Shown here piece after piece: positions 1 to 8,301 of a stretch of 64,000 nucleotides of DNA (position 1 is its first letter; every line of letters begins with the position of its first letter). Source of the DNA: Halomonas getboli (lineage in GTDB: Bacteria > Pseudomonadota > Gammaproteobacteria > Pseudomonadales > Halomonadaceae); contig NZ_JALMEW010000001.1 of NCBI RefSeq assembly GCF_023094245.1, positions 922,757-986,756 on the forward strand, read 5' to 3'. Made by a program: the position numbers and the translations under genes. The notes beneath the pieces are model-generated. The model was not told the origin of the DNA, did not search any database, and saw only the letters and a program-made list of their open reading frames with translations.

Positions 1-1074
1 CACGAGCCGCGCCGCCAGATCGGCGGCTTCATGCTGGCCACCGGCTTTCTGAGCATGTGGGTCTCCAACACCGCCACGGCGATCATGATGCTGCCCATCG
101 GCATGTCGGTGATCAGCCTGCTGGACGACAGCGACCCCGACGAACTCGCTCGGTATGCCACCGCCCTGCTGCTGGCCATCGCCTATTCCGCCAGCATCGG
201 CGGCATCGCCACCCTGATCGGCACCCCGCCCAACGCGCTGCTGGCCGGGTATCTGGCCGACAGCCGCGGCATCGATCTCGGCTTCGCCCAGTGGATGCTG
301 GTCGGCCTGCCGGTCAGCGTGACGATGATGGCCTGCGCCTGGTGGTGGCTGACGCGGCGCCGCTTTCATTTGGCGGGCGGCGACGACAGCGCCGACATGG
401 TTCGCCGCGAACTGGCCAAGCTCGGCCGCACCAGCGCCGCCGAACGTCGCGTCGGCCTGATCTTCCTGCTGGCCGCCCTCGCCTGGGTGTGTCGCCCGCT
501 GCTCAACCAGGCCGGGCTCGACTGGCTGTCGGACACCGGCATCGCCATCGCCGCCGGCATCGCGCTGTTCCTGGTGCCCTCGAGGGACAGCAGCGGCGAA
601 CGTCTGATGACCTGGGACGCGGCCCAGTCGCTGCCCTGGGGCATCCTGCTGCTGTTCGGCGGCGGCCTGACCCTGGCCGGCGCCATCAGCCGTTCTGGGC
701 TGGCCGAGTGGATCGCCCAGCGCCTCGAGGTCTTCGGCGCCTTCCCGCTGCTGGCCCTGATCGGTGTGGTGGTGCTGGTGATCATCTTCCTCACCGAGGT
801 GACCTCCAACACCGCCACCGCGGCCGCCTTCCTGCCGCTGCTCGGCGCCCTCGCCGTGTCGCTGGACATCTCGCCGCTGCTGGTCACGGTGCCCGCCGCC
901 ATTGCCGCCAGCTGCGCCTTCATGATGCCGGTGGCCACGCCGCCCAACGCCATCGTGTTCGCCACCGGCCATATGCGCATCCAGTCGATGATCCGCGCAG
1001 GCTTCGCCCTCAACCTGATCGGCACCCTGCTGGTGACGCTGCTGGCCTATCCGCTGGTGACGCTGTTCTGGTGA
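1..1074 (+). CDS. DASS/SLC13-family sodium:dicarboxylate (anion) symporter, 5' truncated by window edge
   Basis: Inner-membrane secondary transporter that probably takes up di- or tricarboxylates, or sulfate, with sodium. The reading frame is open from base 1, so the N-terminus lies outside the window; the first internal ATG is at 31. The visible part has about nine hydrophobic segments. It also has the two repeated SNT motifs typical of the family: VSNTATAIMMLPIG near the start and TSNTATAAAFLPLL later. Each is followed by a proline/asparagine loop (GTPPNALLAG and ATPPNAIVFA). This repeat architecture is characteristic of DASS carriers and supports the family; the substrate is not readable. 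The 3' end overlaps the convergent ctaA by 28 bases, and no terminator is seen between them. Confidence 0.85.
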   Translation, partial: HEPRRQIGGFMLATGFLSMWVSNTATAIMMLPIGMSVISLLDDSDPDELARYATALLLAIAYSASIGGIATLIGTPPNALLAGYLADSRGIDLGFAQWMLVGLPVSVTMMACAWWWLTRRRFHLAGGDDSADMVRRELAKLGRTSAAERRVGLIFLLAALAWVCRPLLNQAGLDWLSDTGIAIAAGIALFLVPSRDSSGERLMTWDAAQSLPWGILLLFGGGLTLAGAISRSGLAEWIAQRLEVFGAFPLLALIGVVVLVIIFLTEVTSNTATAAAFLPLLGALAVSLDISPLLVTVPAAIAASCAFMMPVATPPNAIVFATGHMRIQSMIRAGFALNLIGTLLVTLLAYPLVTLFW

Positions 1075-2114
1075 ATCCGGCCCGCGGCGACGATCCGAGA
1101 CGTCGCCGCGACCGGCCAGCGCCAGCGCCACGCCGCCAGCACCAGGCCGGCCACCAGGCAGGCGGCCCCTGCCGTATGCAGCAGTGCCAGCCATAGCGGC
1201 AGCCACAGCAGCACGTTGGCCACGCCCAGCGCCGCCTGAGCCAGCCCGGCGCCGACCGCCAGCGCCAGCCAGGGCCGCATCGCCCGGTCACGGCCATGGC
1301 GCCAGCCCAGCGCCAGCAGGCAGGCCAGCAGCGCCGCGGCGCCCAGGCGATGGGCCACCTGGATGGCACTGCGCGCCTCGGCGTGGAGCTGACCATTGAG
1401 ATAGCTCGGCCCCACCGCTTGGGTCAGATGAAAGCCCTCCCCCCAGTCCAGTGCCTCGACCCATCGCCCGTTGCAGGCAGGAAAGCCCTGACAGGCGATG
1501 CCGGCATAGTTGCTCGAGGTCCAGCCGCCCAGCGCCAGCTGCAGCACCAGCGCCAGCAGCGTCGCCCGCCACAGCAGCGTCAGGCGCCGTGGCCGCATCA
1601 CCGCGGGGGCATCGAACGCCAGCCGGCGCAGGCACAGATGCAGCCACAGGAACATCGCCATCACCGACAGTCCACCGAGCAGATGCAGGGTCACCACCTG
1701 CGGCCACAGCTTGAAGGTCACGGTGAAGGCCCCGAAGGCGCCCTGCACCGCCAGTGCCACCAGCAGTCCCAGCGTCAGCCGCCAGGGGTAGCCGTCGCGG
1801 CCGCGGCACAGCCGCCGCCCGCGCGCCGCCAGCAGCAGCGCCACGGCGATCAGTCCCGCCGCCAGATAGCGGTGCAGCATCTCCATCCAAGCCTTGGTGG
1901 CCTCAAGCGGCAGGTGGGGGCTATGCGCCAGGGCCCGCTCGGCATCGGGCACCAGCGGCGCTCCGTAGCAGCCCGGCCAGTCGGGGCAGCCGAGCCCCGC
2001 ATCCATTAGCCGGGTCGCCGCGCCGGCCAGCACCACCAGGGCACAGAGCACGGTACCGGCCAGACTGAGCCACAGCACGCCGCGCCATGTCGGAGACGCC
2101 TGGGAGAGTCGCAT
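1047..2114 (-). CDS. ctaA: Heme A synthase (COX15/CtaA)
   Basis: Converts heme O to heme A for the aa3-type oxidase encoded upstream. The 355-residue protein has about eight membrane segments and CtaA landmarks: AGAATRLMDAGLGCPDWPGCYG in the first periplasmic loop (the Cys pair region), a mid-protein TSSNYAGIACQGFPACNG loop, and conserved His residues in the helices (HRYLAAG, LHLLGG, VAHRLGAA). The start at 2114 is preceded by AAGGAGG at six bases; the ATG at 2120 abuts the Shine-Dalgarno sequence, and longer starts up to 2174 lack one. It is the last gene of the minus-strand cox cluster. The usual partner ctaB (heme O synthase) does not follow; the convergent symporter lies there instead. 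Confidence 0.93.
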   Translation of the reverse strand: MRLSQASPTWRGVLWLSLAGTVLCALVVLAGAATRLMDAGLGCPDWPGCYGAPLVPDAERALAHSPHLPLEATKAWMEMLHRYLAAGLIAVALLLAARGRRLCRGRDGYPWRLTLGLLVALAVQGAFGAFTVTFKLWPQVVTLHLLGGLSVMAMFLWLHLCLRRLAFDAPAVMRPRRLTLLWRATLLALVLQLALGGWTSSNYAGIACQGFPACNGRWVEALDWGEGFHLTQAVGPSYLNGQLHAEARSAIQVAHRLGAAALLACLLALGWRHGRDRAMRPWLALAVGAGLAQAALGVANVLLWLPLWLALLHTAGAACLVAGLVLAAWRWRWPVAATSRIVAAGRIHQNSVTSG

Positions 2115-2195
2115 CGCCATCCTCCTTTTGCTGCCCACCATCCTCGCTAACCGCCATCTCTCCTGCCCCGCCACACCACCGATACCGCCGTCCTG

Positions 2196-2741
2196 TCACT
2201 GCTGCGGATGAAGTCGCGCCATGGGCGATTCGGGATTGCGCTCAAGCAGCAGCTCGATGTCCTCCAGCACCTGCGCCGTCTCGACGTCCGGCGCATAGGC
2301 CAGCACCGCTCGGCCGTCGGGGTCGAACACCCACAGCCGACCCGGCGAACGCCAGGGGGCCACGTCCGTCCAGACGACCGCCGAGGCCCCGGGCAGCGTC
2401 TCGCCGCTGCCGCCGAGGCGCAGCCGGCTGATGCGATGGGCATCTCGCCCCAGCGCCCGATGCAACCGCCACCAGCGGTCGGCCTGGGCGTCGCACGCGG
2501 CCGGACAGTCGAAAGCCAGCACCCAGTCGTCAGCGCCCTGCTTGGCCACGCCGTCGAGCGGCCACGCCGGAAGCGCCGGCACATCCGGCGTCAGTTGGCC
2601 ATGGGCGGTACGGCCCTCGGGGATGCCCAGCCGCCACTCGACCATGCCCCAGGCCACCGCCATGGGCAGCAGGAACACCGCGAACAGCGCCAGCAGCTTG
2701 AGGCGCGACGAGACGGGAGACACGCGAGCGTCGACGGGCAT
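2196..2741 (-). CDS. Small single-pass membrane protein of the cytochrome oxidase cluster
   Basis: A 181-residue protein with one N-terminal membrane helix (about residues 16-35, LLALFAVFLLPMAVAWGM) and a periplasmic domain of roughly 140 residues. Proteins of this kind sit between SURF1 and ctaA in many gammaproteobacterial cox clusters and are annotated only as conserved hypothetical. The fold looks thioredoxin/SCO-like in layout, with one Cys pair (FDCPAACDA) spaced by three residues and a VFDPDGRAVL stretch, but this is inference. The start at 2741 was chosen because GGAGGAG precedes it; the stop codon of the SURF1 gene lies within that ribosome-binding region, so the two are probably translationally coupled. 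A role in oxidase assembly or copper delivery is suggested by position only. Confidence 0.75.
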   Translation of the reverse strand: MPVDARVSPVSSRLKLLALFAVFLLPMAVAWGMVEWRLGIPEGRTAHGQLTPDVPALPAWPLDGVAKQGADDWVLAFDCPAACDAQADRWWRLHRALGRDAHRISRLRLGGSGETLPGASAVVWTDVAPWRSPGRLWVFDPDGRAVLAYAPDVETAQVLEDIELLLERNPESPMARLHPQQ

Positions 2742-2745
2742 CGGC

Positions 2746-3471
2746 TTACTCCTCCGGGCGGGGCTTGGAGACAGAAGAAGAGGTACGATCACGCACCAGA
2801 CGACGGCCTCCCAGGGTCATCACCATCAGCGCAGCGATAGCCAGCCCCCACCACTGCATGGCATAGGCCAGATGGCGTTCCGGCGGCAACACCGAGGGCG
2901 TCCACCAGGAGGCGAGATGGCCGGGCCCGCTCTCCAGATGCAGCCAGCCGGCATGGGCGAAGCCGCCGAGCGCCGGCCAGGCGGATAGCGCGATGCGCTG
3001 CAGGCGCCGACCCTCGCGATTGGGCCCGAACAGGGGGGCGCTGTCGCCGGCCACCTGCCAGCGCCCGCTGAGCGTCACCGCGCCCTCTGGGGTGGTCACC
3101 GTGGGCGTGTCCCGGCGAGGACCGGTGGCCAGGAAGCCGCGCTCCACCAGCCACAGCCTGCCATCGTCGCCGCGCAACGGCGTCAGGGCCGCCACGCCCA
3201 GGCGGTTGTCGTGAGTGCGGTTGTCGAGAAACAGCGTCTCGGCGGCCAGATACTCGCCGTGCAGGGTCAGCCGGGCCCCGTCCGGCGGCGCCACCACGGG
3301 ATCCTCCAGCCGTGGTGCCGTCTCATAGCGTGCCAGCAGCTCGCGCTTGTCGGCGGCACGCTGCCACTGCCATAGTCCCAGTGCCAGCCCGAGCGCCACC
3401 ACCAGGCTCCAGCACAGGATCCAGAGCCCCAGGCGTCGGCCGCAACCGTGGCGTGCGGCGGCGCTTTTCAC
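2746..3471 (-). CDS. SURF1-family cytochrome oxidase assembly protein
   Basis: Membrane-anchored assembly factor for heme-copper oxidases. It has the SURF1 layout: an N-terminal helix (WILCWSLVVALGLALGLWQW) ending in the family's GxWQ signature, a periplasmic domain with RGFLATGPRRDTP and GWLHLESG-type motifs, and a C-terminal helix (MQWWGLAIAALMVMTLGGRR). The start is uncertain. GTG at 3471 gives the usual length of about 241 residues and avoids overlapping the divergent DUF2909 gene, but it lacks a Shine-Dalgarno sequence. ATG at 3522 has GAGG nine bases upstream but would overlap the divergent gene by about 40 bases. It lies between ctaE and the small membrane protein in the cox cluster. 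Confidence 0.88.
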   Translation of the reverse strand: MKSAAARHGCGRRLGLWILCWSLVVALGLALGLWQWQRAADKRELLARYETAPRLEDPVVAPPDGARLTLHGEYLAAETLFLDNRTHDNRLGVAALTPLRGDDGRLWLVERGFLATGPRRDTPTVTTPEGAVTLSGRWQVAGDSAPLFGPNREGRRLQRIALSAWPALGGFAHAGWLHLESGPGHLASWWTPSVLPPERHLAYAMQWWGLAIAALMVMTLGGRRLVRDRTSSSVSKPRPEE

Positions 3472-3481
3472 GGAGTGAGAG

Positions 3482-3676
3482 ATGCTACTCAAGACCCTGA
3501 TCGCCCTCGTCTTCCTGGCCATGGTGGCAAGCCTCGCCGCCGGCGCCGGTTTTCTGATCAAGGACGGCGGCCGCTCGCGGCGCGTCCTCGTCTCGCTCAA
3601 GCTGCGCGTCGTCCTGGCGACGCTGCTGCTGGCCCTGCTCTTCTACGGCTTCTATCTCGGTCCCCTCGGACACTGA
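3482..3676 (+). CDS. DUF2909 family twin-helix membrane protein
   Basis: A 64-residue protein with two membrane helices (LIALVFLAMVASLAAGAGFL and VVLATLLLALLFYGFYLG) joined by a short basic loop containing KDGGRSRR. This matches the DUF2909 family, which is often found beside cytochrome oxidase genes. GGAG lies eight bases before the ATG. It is transcribed opposite to the oxidase genes and is wedged between ctaE and the SURF1 gene, so any transcript running from ctaE into SURF1 would be antisense to it. Its function is unknown. Conservation of position suggests a link to oxidase biogenesis, but nothing in the sequence shows a mechanism. Confidence 0.8.
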   Translation: MLLKTLIALVFLAMVASLAAGAGFLIKDGGRSRRVLVSLKLRVVLATLLLALLFYGFYLGPLGH

Positions 3677-3697
3677 CCGCCCTCAGGACACTCGCTC

Positions 3698-4561
3698 TCA
3701 GAACACATAGACGAAGGTGAACAGCCCGATCCACACCACGTCGACGAAGTGCCAGTACCAGGCCGCCGCCTCGAAGGCGAAGTGATCATCACGGGTGAAG
3801 TGGCCACGCAGCACCCGCCCCAGGATGGCGATCAAAATGAGGGTGCCGATGATCACGTGCAGGCCGTGGAAGCCGGTCATCAGGAAAAAGGTCGCGCCGT
3901 AGATGCCCGCCTGCAGGGTGATGCCATAGTGGGTATAGGCCTCGTGGTATTCGAAGCCCTGAATGGTGATGAAGCACAGGCCAAGCAGCACGGTGCCGCC
4001 CAGCCAGTGACGCGCCGTGTCACGATAGCCTTCCTTGAGCGCTTCGTGCGCCACCGTCAGGGTGATGCTCGAGCTGACCAGAATCAGGGTGTTGACCAGC
4101 GGAAGCTGCCACGGCGAGAAGGTCTCGTGGGGACCCTTCACCGCCTCCCCCGGCGGCTCCAATAACGGCCAGGAGGCGGTGAAATCGGGCCACAGCAGGG
4201 CTGCCACCCCCTTGGCGCCCTCTCCATCCAGCCACGGCAGCGCGAAGGTGCGCACGTAGAACAGGGTGCCGAAGAAGGCGGCGAAGAACATGACCTCGGA
4301 GAAGATGAACCAGCCCATACCCCAGCGGAAGGAGCGATCCATCTGGGCGTCATAGAGCCCGCTGCGTGACTCGTGGATGACGTCGCGAAACCACAGCGTC
4401 ATCACGCCCAGCACCGCCAGCAGGCCGATCACCATCACCGGCAGCCCGCCCATGCCGAAGACCAGCAGGGTGCCGGTACCCACCATCATCGTACCCAGCG
4501 CCAGCGAGGCCAGTACCGGCCACTTACTCGAGGCGGGAACGTAGTAGCTGCCACCGCTCAT
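3698..4561 (-). CDS. ctaE: Cytochrome c oxidase subunit III
   Basis: Subunit III of the aa3/caa3 oxidase, a seven-helix membrane protein of 287 residues. Family marks include HESRSGLYDAQMDRSFRWGM near the N-terminal third, SEVMFFAAFFGTLFYVR, the SSSITLTVAHEAL helix, EYHEAYTHYGITLQAGIYG, TGFHGLHVIIGT and the C-terminal AAWYWHFVDVVWIGLF. The Shine-Dalgarno AGGAGAG lies about six bases before the ATG. It follows ctaD by only 42 bases, so no gene for the COX11/CtaG copper chaperone is present between them, although many pseudomonad-type clusters have one there. Confidence 0.96.
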   Translation of the reverse strand: MSGGSYYVPASSKWPVLASLALGTMMVGTGTLLVFGMGGLPVMVIGLLAVLGVMTLWFRDVIHESRSGLYDAQMDRSFRWGMGWFIFSEVMFFAAFFGTLFYVRTFALPWLDGEGAKGVAALLWPDFTASWPLLEPPGEAVKGPHETFSPWQLPLVNTLILVSSSITLTVAHEALKEGYRDTARHWLGGTVLLGLCFITIQGFEYHEAYTHYGITLQAGIYGATFFLMTGFHGLHVIIGTLILIAILGRVLRGHFTRDDHFAFEAAAWYWHFVDVVWIGLFTFVYVF

Positions 4562-4603
4562 GTTCGCTCTCCTCTGCGGCTCGCCCGCCGCGACGCGTTC
4601 GAC

Positions 4604-6235
4604 TCAGTGGCGCCGCGGCTGGAAGTCCGGCGGCGTCTCGAAGGTATGCAACGGTGCCGGGCTTGGCACCGTCCATTCCAGATCCTCGCCGCCCTCCCAG
4701 GCCTTGGCCGGCGCCTTCTCGCCGCCGCGCACGCACAGTACCACCACCAGCACGAACAGCAGCTGGGACAGTCCGAACAGGAAGGCGCCTAAGCTCGTCA
4801 CCATGTTGAAGTCGGCAAACTGCAGCGCGTAGTCGGGAATACGCCGCGGCATGCCGGCGAGTCCGGCGAAATGCATGGGAAAGAAGGTCAGGTTGACGCC
4901 GATCACCGACAGCCAGAAATGCCACTGCGACAGCCGCAGGTTCGGATAGTGGCCGGTCCACTTGGGCAGCCAGTAGTAGACGCCGGCCATGATCGCGAAC
5001 ACCGCGCCGGGCACCAGCACGTAGTGGAAATGGGCGACCACGAAATAGGTGTCGTGGTACTGGAAGTCCGCCGGCGAGATGGCCAGCATCAGCCCCGAGA
5101 AGCCGCCGATAGTGAACAGCACCACGAAGGCCAGGGCGAACAGCATCGGCGGCTCGAAGGTGATCGAGCCGCGGAACAGCGTGGTCACCCAGTTGAACAC
5201 CTTCACCCCGGTCGGCACCGCGATCAGCATGGTGCTGTACATGAAGAACAGCTCGGCCACCAGCGGCAGGCCCACCGTGAACATGTGGTGCGACCAGACC
5301 AGGAACGACAGGATGGCAATGGAGGCCGTGGCATAGACCATCGAGGCGTAGCCGAACAGCGGCTTGCGGGCGAAGGTGGGAATGATCACCGAGACGATGC
5401 CGAAGGCCGGGAGGATCATGATGTAGACCTCAGGATGGCCGAAGAACCAGAACAGATGCTGGAACAACACCGGGTCGCCGCCGCCGGCGGCGCTGAAGAA
5501 GCTGGTACCGAAGTTGATGTCCAGCAGCATCATGGTGATCACCCCGGCCAGCACCGGCATCACGGCGATCAGCAGGAAGGCGGTGATCAGCCAGGTCCAC
5601 ACGAACAGCGGCATGTCCATCAGCCGCATGCCCGGCGTCCGCAGATTGAGAATGGTGGCGATGATGTTGATCGCGCCGAGAATCGAGCTGATGCCCGCCA
5701 TGTGCAGCGAGAGGATGAAGAAGGTGGTGGATGGCGGCGAATAGGTGGTGGACAGCGGTGCGTAGGAGGTCCATCCGAAGTTGGGCGCCCCGCCGGGCAT
5801 GAAGAAGGTCGACAGCAGCAGCGTGAAGGCCACCGGCAGCAGCCAGAAGCTGAAGTTGTTGAGCCGCGGCAGCGCCATGTCCGGCGCCCCGATCTGCAGC
5901 GGCACCATCCAGTTGGCGAGCCCCACGAAGGCCGGCATCACCGCGCCGAAGATCATGATCAGCCCGTGCATGGTGGTCATCTGATTGAAGAATTCGGGCT
6001 CGACCAGCTGCAGCCCCGGCTGGAAGAGCTCGGCGCGGATGACCATGGCGAACAGCCCGCCGACGAAGAACATCGTCAGTGACAGCACCAGGTAGAGGGT
6101 ACCGATCTCCTTGTGATTGGTGGTCAGCAGCCAGCGCTTGAGCCCCTTCGGCGCCTCATGCGCCTGGCTCGCCACACCAGCGGAGGCGGGCTGGCTGTGC
6201 TGGGTGCTGGACTTGGGAGGCAGGTGGGAAGCCAT
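4604..6235 (-). CDS. ctaD: Cytochrome c oxidase subunit I
   Basis: Catalytic subunit carrying low-spin heme a and the heme a3-CuB site. All ligand motifs are visible: [12 protein letters not shown] (heme a His), [17 protein letters not shown] (CuB His with the cross-linking Tyr and the channel Glu), WSHHMFTVG (two CuB His), and [11 protein letters not shown] (heme a3 and heme a His). About twelve membrane helices are predicted, and the 543-residue length is normal for bacterial COX1. The start at 6235 was preferred because AGGGAGT lies seven bases upstream; the ATG at 6239-6241 is too close to it. It is encoded 45 bases downstream of ctaC. Confidence 0.97.
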   Translation of the reverse strand: MASHLPPKSSTQHSQPASAGVASQAHEAPKGLKRWLLTTNHKEIGTLYLVLSLTMFFVGGLFAMVIRAELFQPGLQLVEPEFFNQMTTMHGLIMIFGAVMPAFVGLANWMVPLQIGAPDMALPRLNNFSFWLLPVAFTLLLSTFFMPGGAPNFGWTSYAPLSTTYSPPSTTFFILSLHMAGISSILGAINIIATILNLRTPGMRLMDMPLFVWTWLITAFLLIAVMPVLAGVITMMLLDINFGTSFFSAAGGGDPVLFQHLFWFFGHPEVYIMILPAFGIVSVIIPTFARKPLFGYASMVYATASIAILSFLVWSHHMFTVGLPLVAELFFMYSTMLIAVPTGVKVFNWVTTLFRGSITFEPPMLFALAFVVLFTIGGFSGLMLAISPADFQYHDTYFVVAHFHYVLVPGAVFAIMAGVYYWLPKWTGHYPNLRLSQWHFWLSVIGVNLTFFPMHFAGLAGMPRRIPDYALQFADFNMVTSLGAFLFGLSQLLFVLVVVLCVRGGEKAPAKAWEGGEDLEWTVPSPAPLHTFETPPDFQPRRH

Positions 6236-6280
6236 GGTCATACTCCCTGGTTAGCGTCTCGTACTCGGGCCGGTCGCCGA

Positions 6281-7405
6281 CTACTCGGCTATCCGCTCGG
6301 CAATCGCCGAGGGCTGGACGCGATCGCCGGTCTCGTTGCCCCAGGCGTTGCGCTCATAGGTGATCACCGCAGCGATCTCCACCGGATTGAGCGTGTTGCG
6401 GAAGGCCGGCATGGCGCTGCCGGCCACGCCGTTGATCACGGTCTCGATGTGCCGCGCCCGATCGTCCATCAGCGTCTGATTGCCGGCCAGGGCCGGGAAC
6501 ACCGGCGGATTGCCGCGGCCATCGGGCTGATGACAGGACACGCAGATGGTGCCGTAGACCTGCTCGCCCCGCTCCATCAGCTCGTCCATGGCCCAGTCGC
6601 GATCGAGCCCCATGGCGGCCTCGGCCGCCGCCGCCCGACGCTCGGCCAGCCAGCCGTCGAAGCGCTCGGGCGCCACCGCCTCGACCACGACCGGCATGAA
6701 GCCGTGGTCCCGCCCGCACAGCTCGGCGCACTGGCCGCGATAGGTGCCCGGTTCGTTGATGCGCACCCAGTTCTCGTTGACGAATCCAGGCATGGCGTCC
6801 TGCTTGACGCCGAGCTCCGGCACCCACCAGGAATGGATCACATCGTCGGACGTCAGCAGCAGGCGCACCTTGCGGCCGACCGGCAGCACGAGCGGCTCAT
6901 CGACCTCACGCAGGTAGTGTTCGCCCTTTTTGCCCTGACCCGCGATCTGCTCGCGGGGTGTCGCGAGATTGGACAGGAAGGCGACGTCCTCGCCGCGATA
7001 TTCGTAGCGCCAGCGCCACTGCTGACCGGTGATCAGCACCTCCATATCGGCCTCGGAGGTGTCGTACATGGCCTTGAGCGTCGCCGTGGCGGGTATCGCG
7101 ATCGCGACCAGGATCAGCAGTGGCACGATCGTCCAGATCACCTCGACCGTGGTGTGCTCGCGAAAGTGCGAAGGCCGGGCGCCGCGGGAGCGTCGATAGC
7201 GGAAGAGAGAGTAAAAGAAGGCGCCGAAGACGACTATGCCGATGACCACGCAGATCCAGAAGATGGCCATGTGCAAGCCGTGGATGTCCCGGCTGAGGTC
7301 GGTGACCCCGACCGGCATGTTCCAGCCGCTGGCCAGAGCCCCAGATACCGGCACGGCCAGGGCCGCCCCGCTCGCCGTCCATACGAGCCGCTTGCGTATC
7401 CGCAT
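6281..7405 (-). CDS. ctaC: Cytochrome c oxidase subunit II with fused C-terminal cytochrome c (caa3 type)
   Basis: Electron-entry subunit. After a signal peptide there are two helices (IFWICVVIGIVVFGAFFYSL and IWTIVPLLILVAIAIPATAT). A CuA domain follows with SWWVPELGVKQDA and GQCAELCGRDHGFM, in which the Cys pair, Glu, His and Met ligands are all present. The C-terminal part is a class I cytochrome c domain with CVSCH and a distal Met in GSAMPAF. The fusion makes this a caa3 oxidase able to take electrons through its own heme c. The start at 7405 has AGGAGG upstream; the open frame extends to 7513 without a better start. This is the first gene of the cox run. Confidence 0.96.
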   Translation of the reverse strand: MRIRKRLVWTASGAALAVPVSGALASGWNMPVGVTDLSRDIHGLHMAIFWICVVIGIVVFGAFFYSLFRYRRSRGARPSHFREHTTVEVIWTIVPLLILVAIAIPATATLKAMYDTSEADMEVLITGQQWRWRYEYRGEDVAFLSNLATPREQIAGQGKKGEHYLREVDEPLVLPVGRKVRLLLTSDDVIHSWWVPELGVKQDAMPGFVNENWVRINEPGTYRGQCAELCGRDHGFMPVVVEAVAPERFDGWLAERRAAAAEAAMGLDRDWAMDELMERGEQVYGTICVSCHQPDGRGNPPVFPALAGNQTLMDDRARHIETVINGVAGSAMPAFRNTLNPVEIAAVITYERNAWGNETGDRVQPSAIAERIAE

Positions 7406-7449
7406 CGCCCCCTCCTGAACGTCAATGCGCATCCACCACGCCTGGGTCG

Positions 7450-7455
7450 AGTATA
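7450..7455 (-). promoter_or_regulatory. Candidate -10 element for the cox cluster
   Basis: Reading the minus strand, TATACT lies about 45 bases before the ctaC start, a plausible sigma70 -10 box. No convincing -35 hexamer is seen 16-18 bases upstream, so it would need an activator or is fortuitous. Confidence 0.3.
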
Positions 7456-7528
7456 GAACTCCGTCGTCGCATGACCCGTGGGCGCCATCCCCCGGCCCCA
7501 ACGAGCGCTTCAACGCAGCCCGAATGCC

Positions 7529-7702
7529 TCAGCCGGCCGCCAGCGTCGCCACCAGGGCGATCAGCGCGACCAGCACGATCGCCAGCAGCACGCCTGCCAC
7601 GATGAAAGGCCCCGCACCGCCTCGGGAGAAATCCTCCTGGCGCCGCGACTCCTTCTGAACCCCGAAGAAGGCCGCCAGCACCGACGCGATCACCCGCCAC
7701 AT
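7529..7702 (-). CDS. DUF2970 family small membrane protein
   Basis: A 57-residue protein with the DUF2970 pattern: an N-terminal amphipathic stretch (WRVIASVLAAFFGVQKE), a charged RRQEDFSRG segment, and one C-terminal membrane helix (FIVAGVLLAIVLVALIALVA). The start at 7702 has GGGAG seven bases upstream; the ATG at 7708 is too near. It is transcribed in the same direction as the cox genes and lies about 120 bases upstream of ctaC. DUF2970 genes are frequently neighbours of cox clusters, but no function is known to me. Confidence 0.8.
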   Translation of the reverse strand: MWRVIASVLAAFFGVQKESRRQEDFSRGGAGPFIVAGVLLAIVLVALIALVATLAAG

Positions 7703-7906
7703 GGACATGCTCCCGCTGACCGACTCACTCCTAGACCGTAGACCAGGGATCGCCGATATGCGCACTCCCTGACCTGCATCAGCCTCTCGCAGAGCAGGCC
7801 CGTTGGCCGACGGCCCAGCGGGAAAGAGCGCCTATACTTCGAGAGCAACCGCCGCCGCCCTGGATGGCACGGCCTTTTTGTCACCGCGCGCACCAGGAGG
7901 CCCAAG

Positions 7907-8257
7907 ATGACTCGACCAAGGGAAGAGACCGCCAGCGCTCTCCCACCCGCCACCGACGCCATGCTTCAATGGTGGAACCAGCAGCTGACGCAGGGCACAA
8001 CGCCCCTGGCCCGGCTGCAGTTCGCCTGGCTGGAAAGCGTGGCCGAAGCCATGCAGTTCGAAGCGCAGTGCCTTCGCGCACTGGCCGAGAGCGGCGAGCG
8101 CATGGCCGGCTGCTATAACGGCGAAGCCCACCCGCATGAGCTGCACCGGTGCTATCAGCGGCTCATGCAGGACGTCGCCCAGACGCACTGGCAGCGGCTA
8201 GAGAAGGTCGCCGAGCTGTCCGAGGACTTCCGCAAGCGGCTCTGGGAGGAGATATGA
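7907..8257 (+). CDS. Small soluble helical protein, phasin-like character
   Basis: A 116-residue protein with no signal peptide or membrane helix, preceded by a strong AGGAGG. It looks almost wholly helical and amphipathic, with Trp, Gln, Leu and Glu-rich stretches (MLQWWNQQLTQ, FAWLESVAEAMQFEAQCLRAL, DVAQTHWQRLEKVAELSEDF). The size and composition recall polyhydroxyalkanoate granule phasins, which halomonads make, but no diagnostic motif is visible and no pha gene is nearby. It is a single-gene unit between the DUF2970 gene and convergent lrgB. TATACT at 7833-7838 could be its -10 element. Confidence 0.65.
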   Translation: MTRPREETASALPPATDAMLQWWNQQLTQGTTPLARLQFAWLESVAEAMQFEAQCLRALAESGERMAGCYNGEAHPHELHRCYQRLMQDVAQTHWQRLEKVAELSEDFRKRLWEEI

Positions 8258-8301
8258 TCGGCCCATGAAGCAGGACATCGTCCGACATCCTGCTTCACCC
8301 A

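Noticed and set aside
4871..6082. Long plus-strand ORF antisense to ctaD
   Set aside because: Low-complexity Arg/His/Gln/Glu/Gly protein, the usual mirror of a GC-rich gene; ctaD on the other strand has all catalytic motifs.
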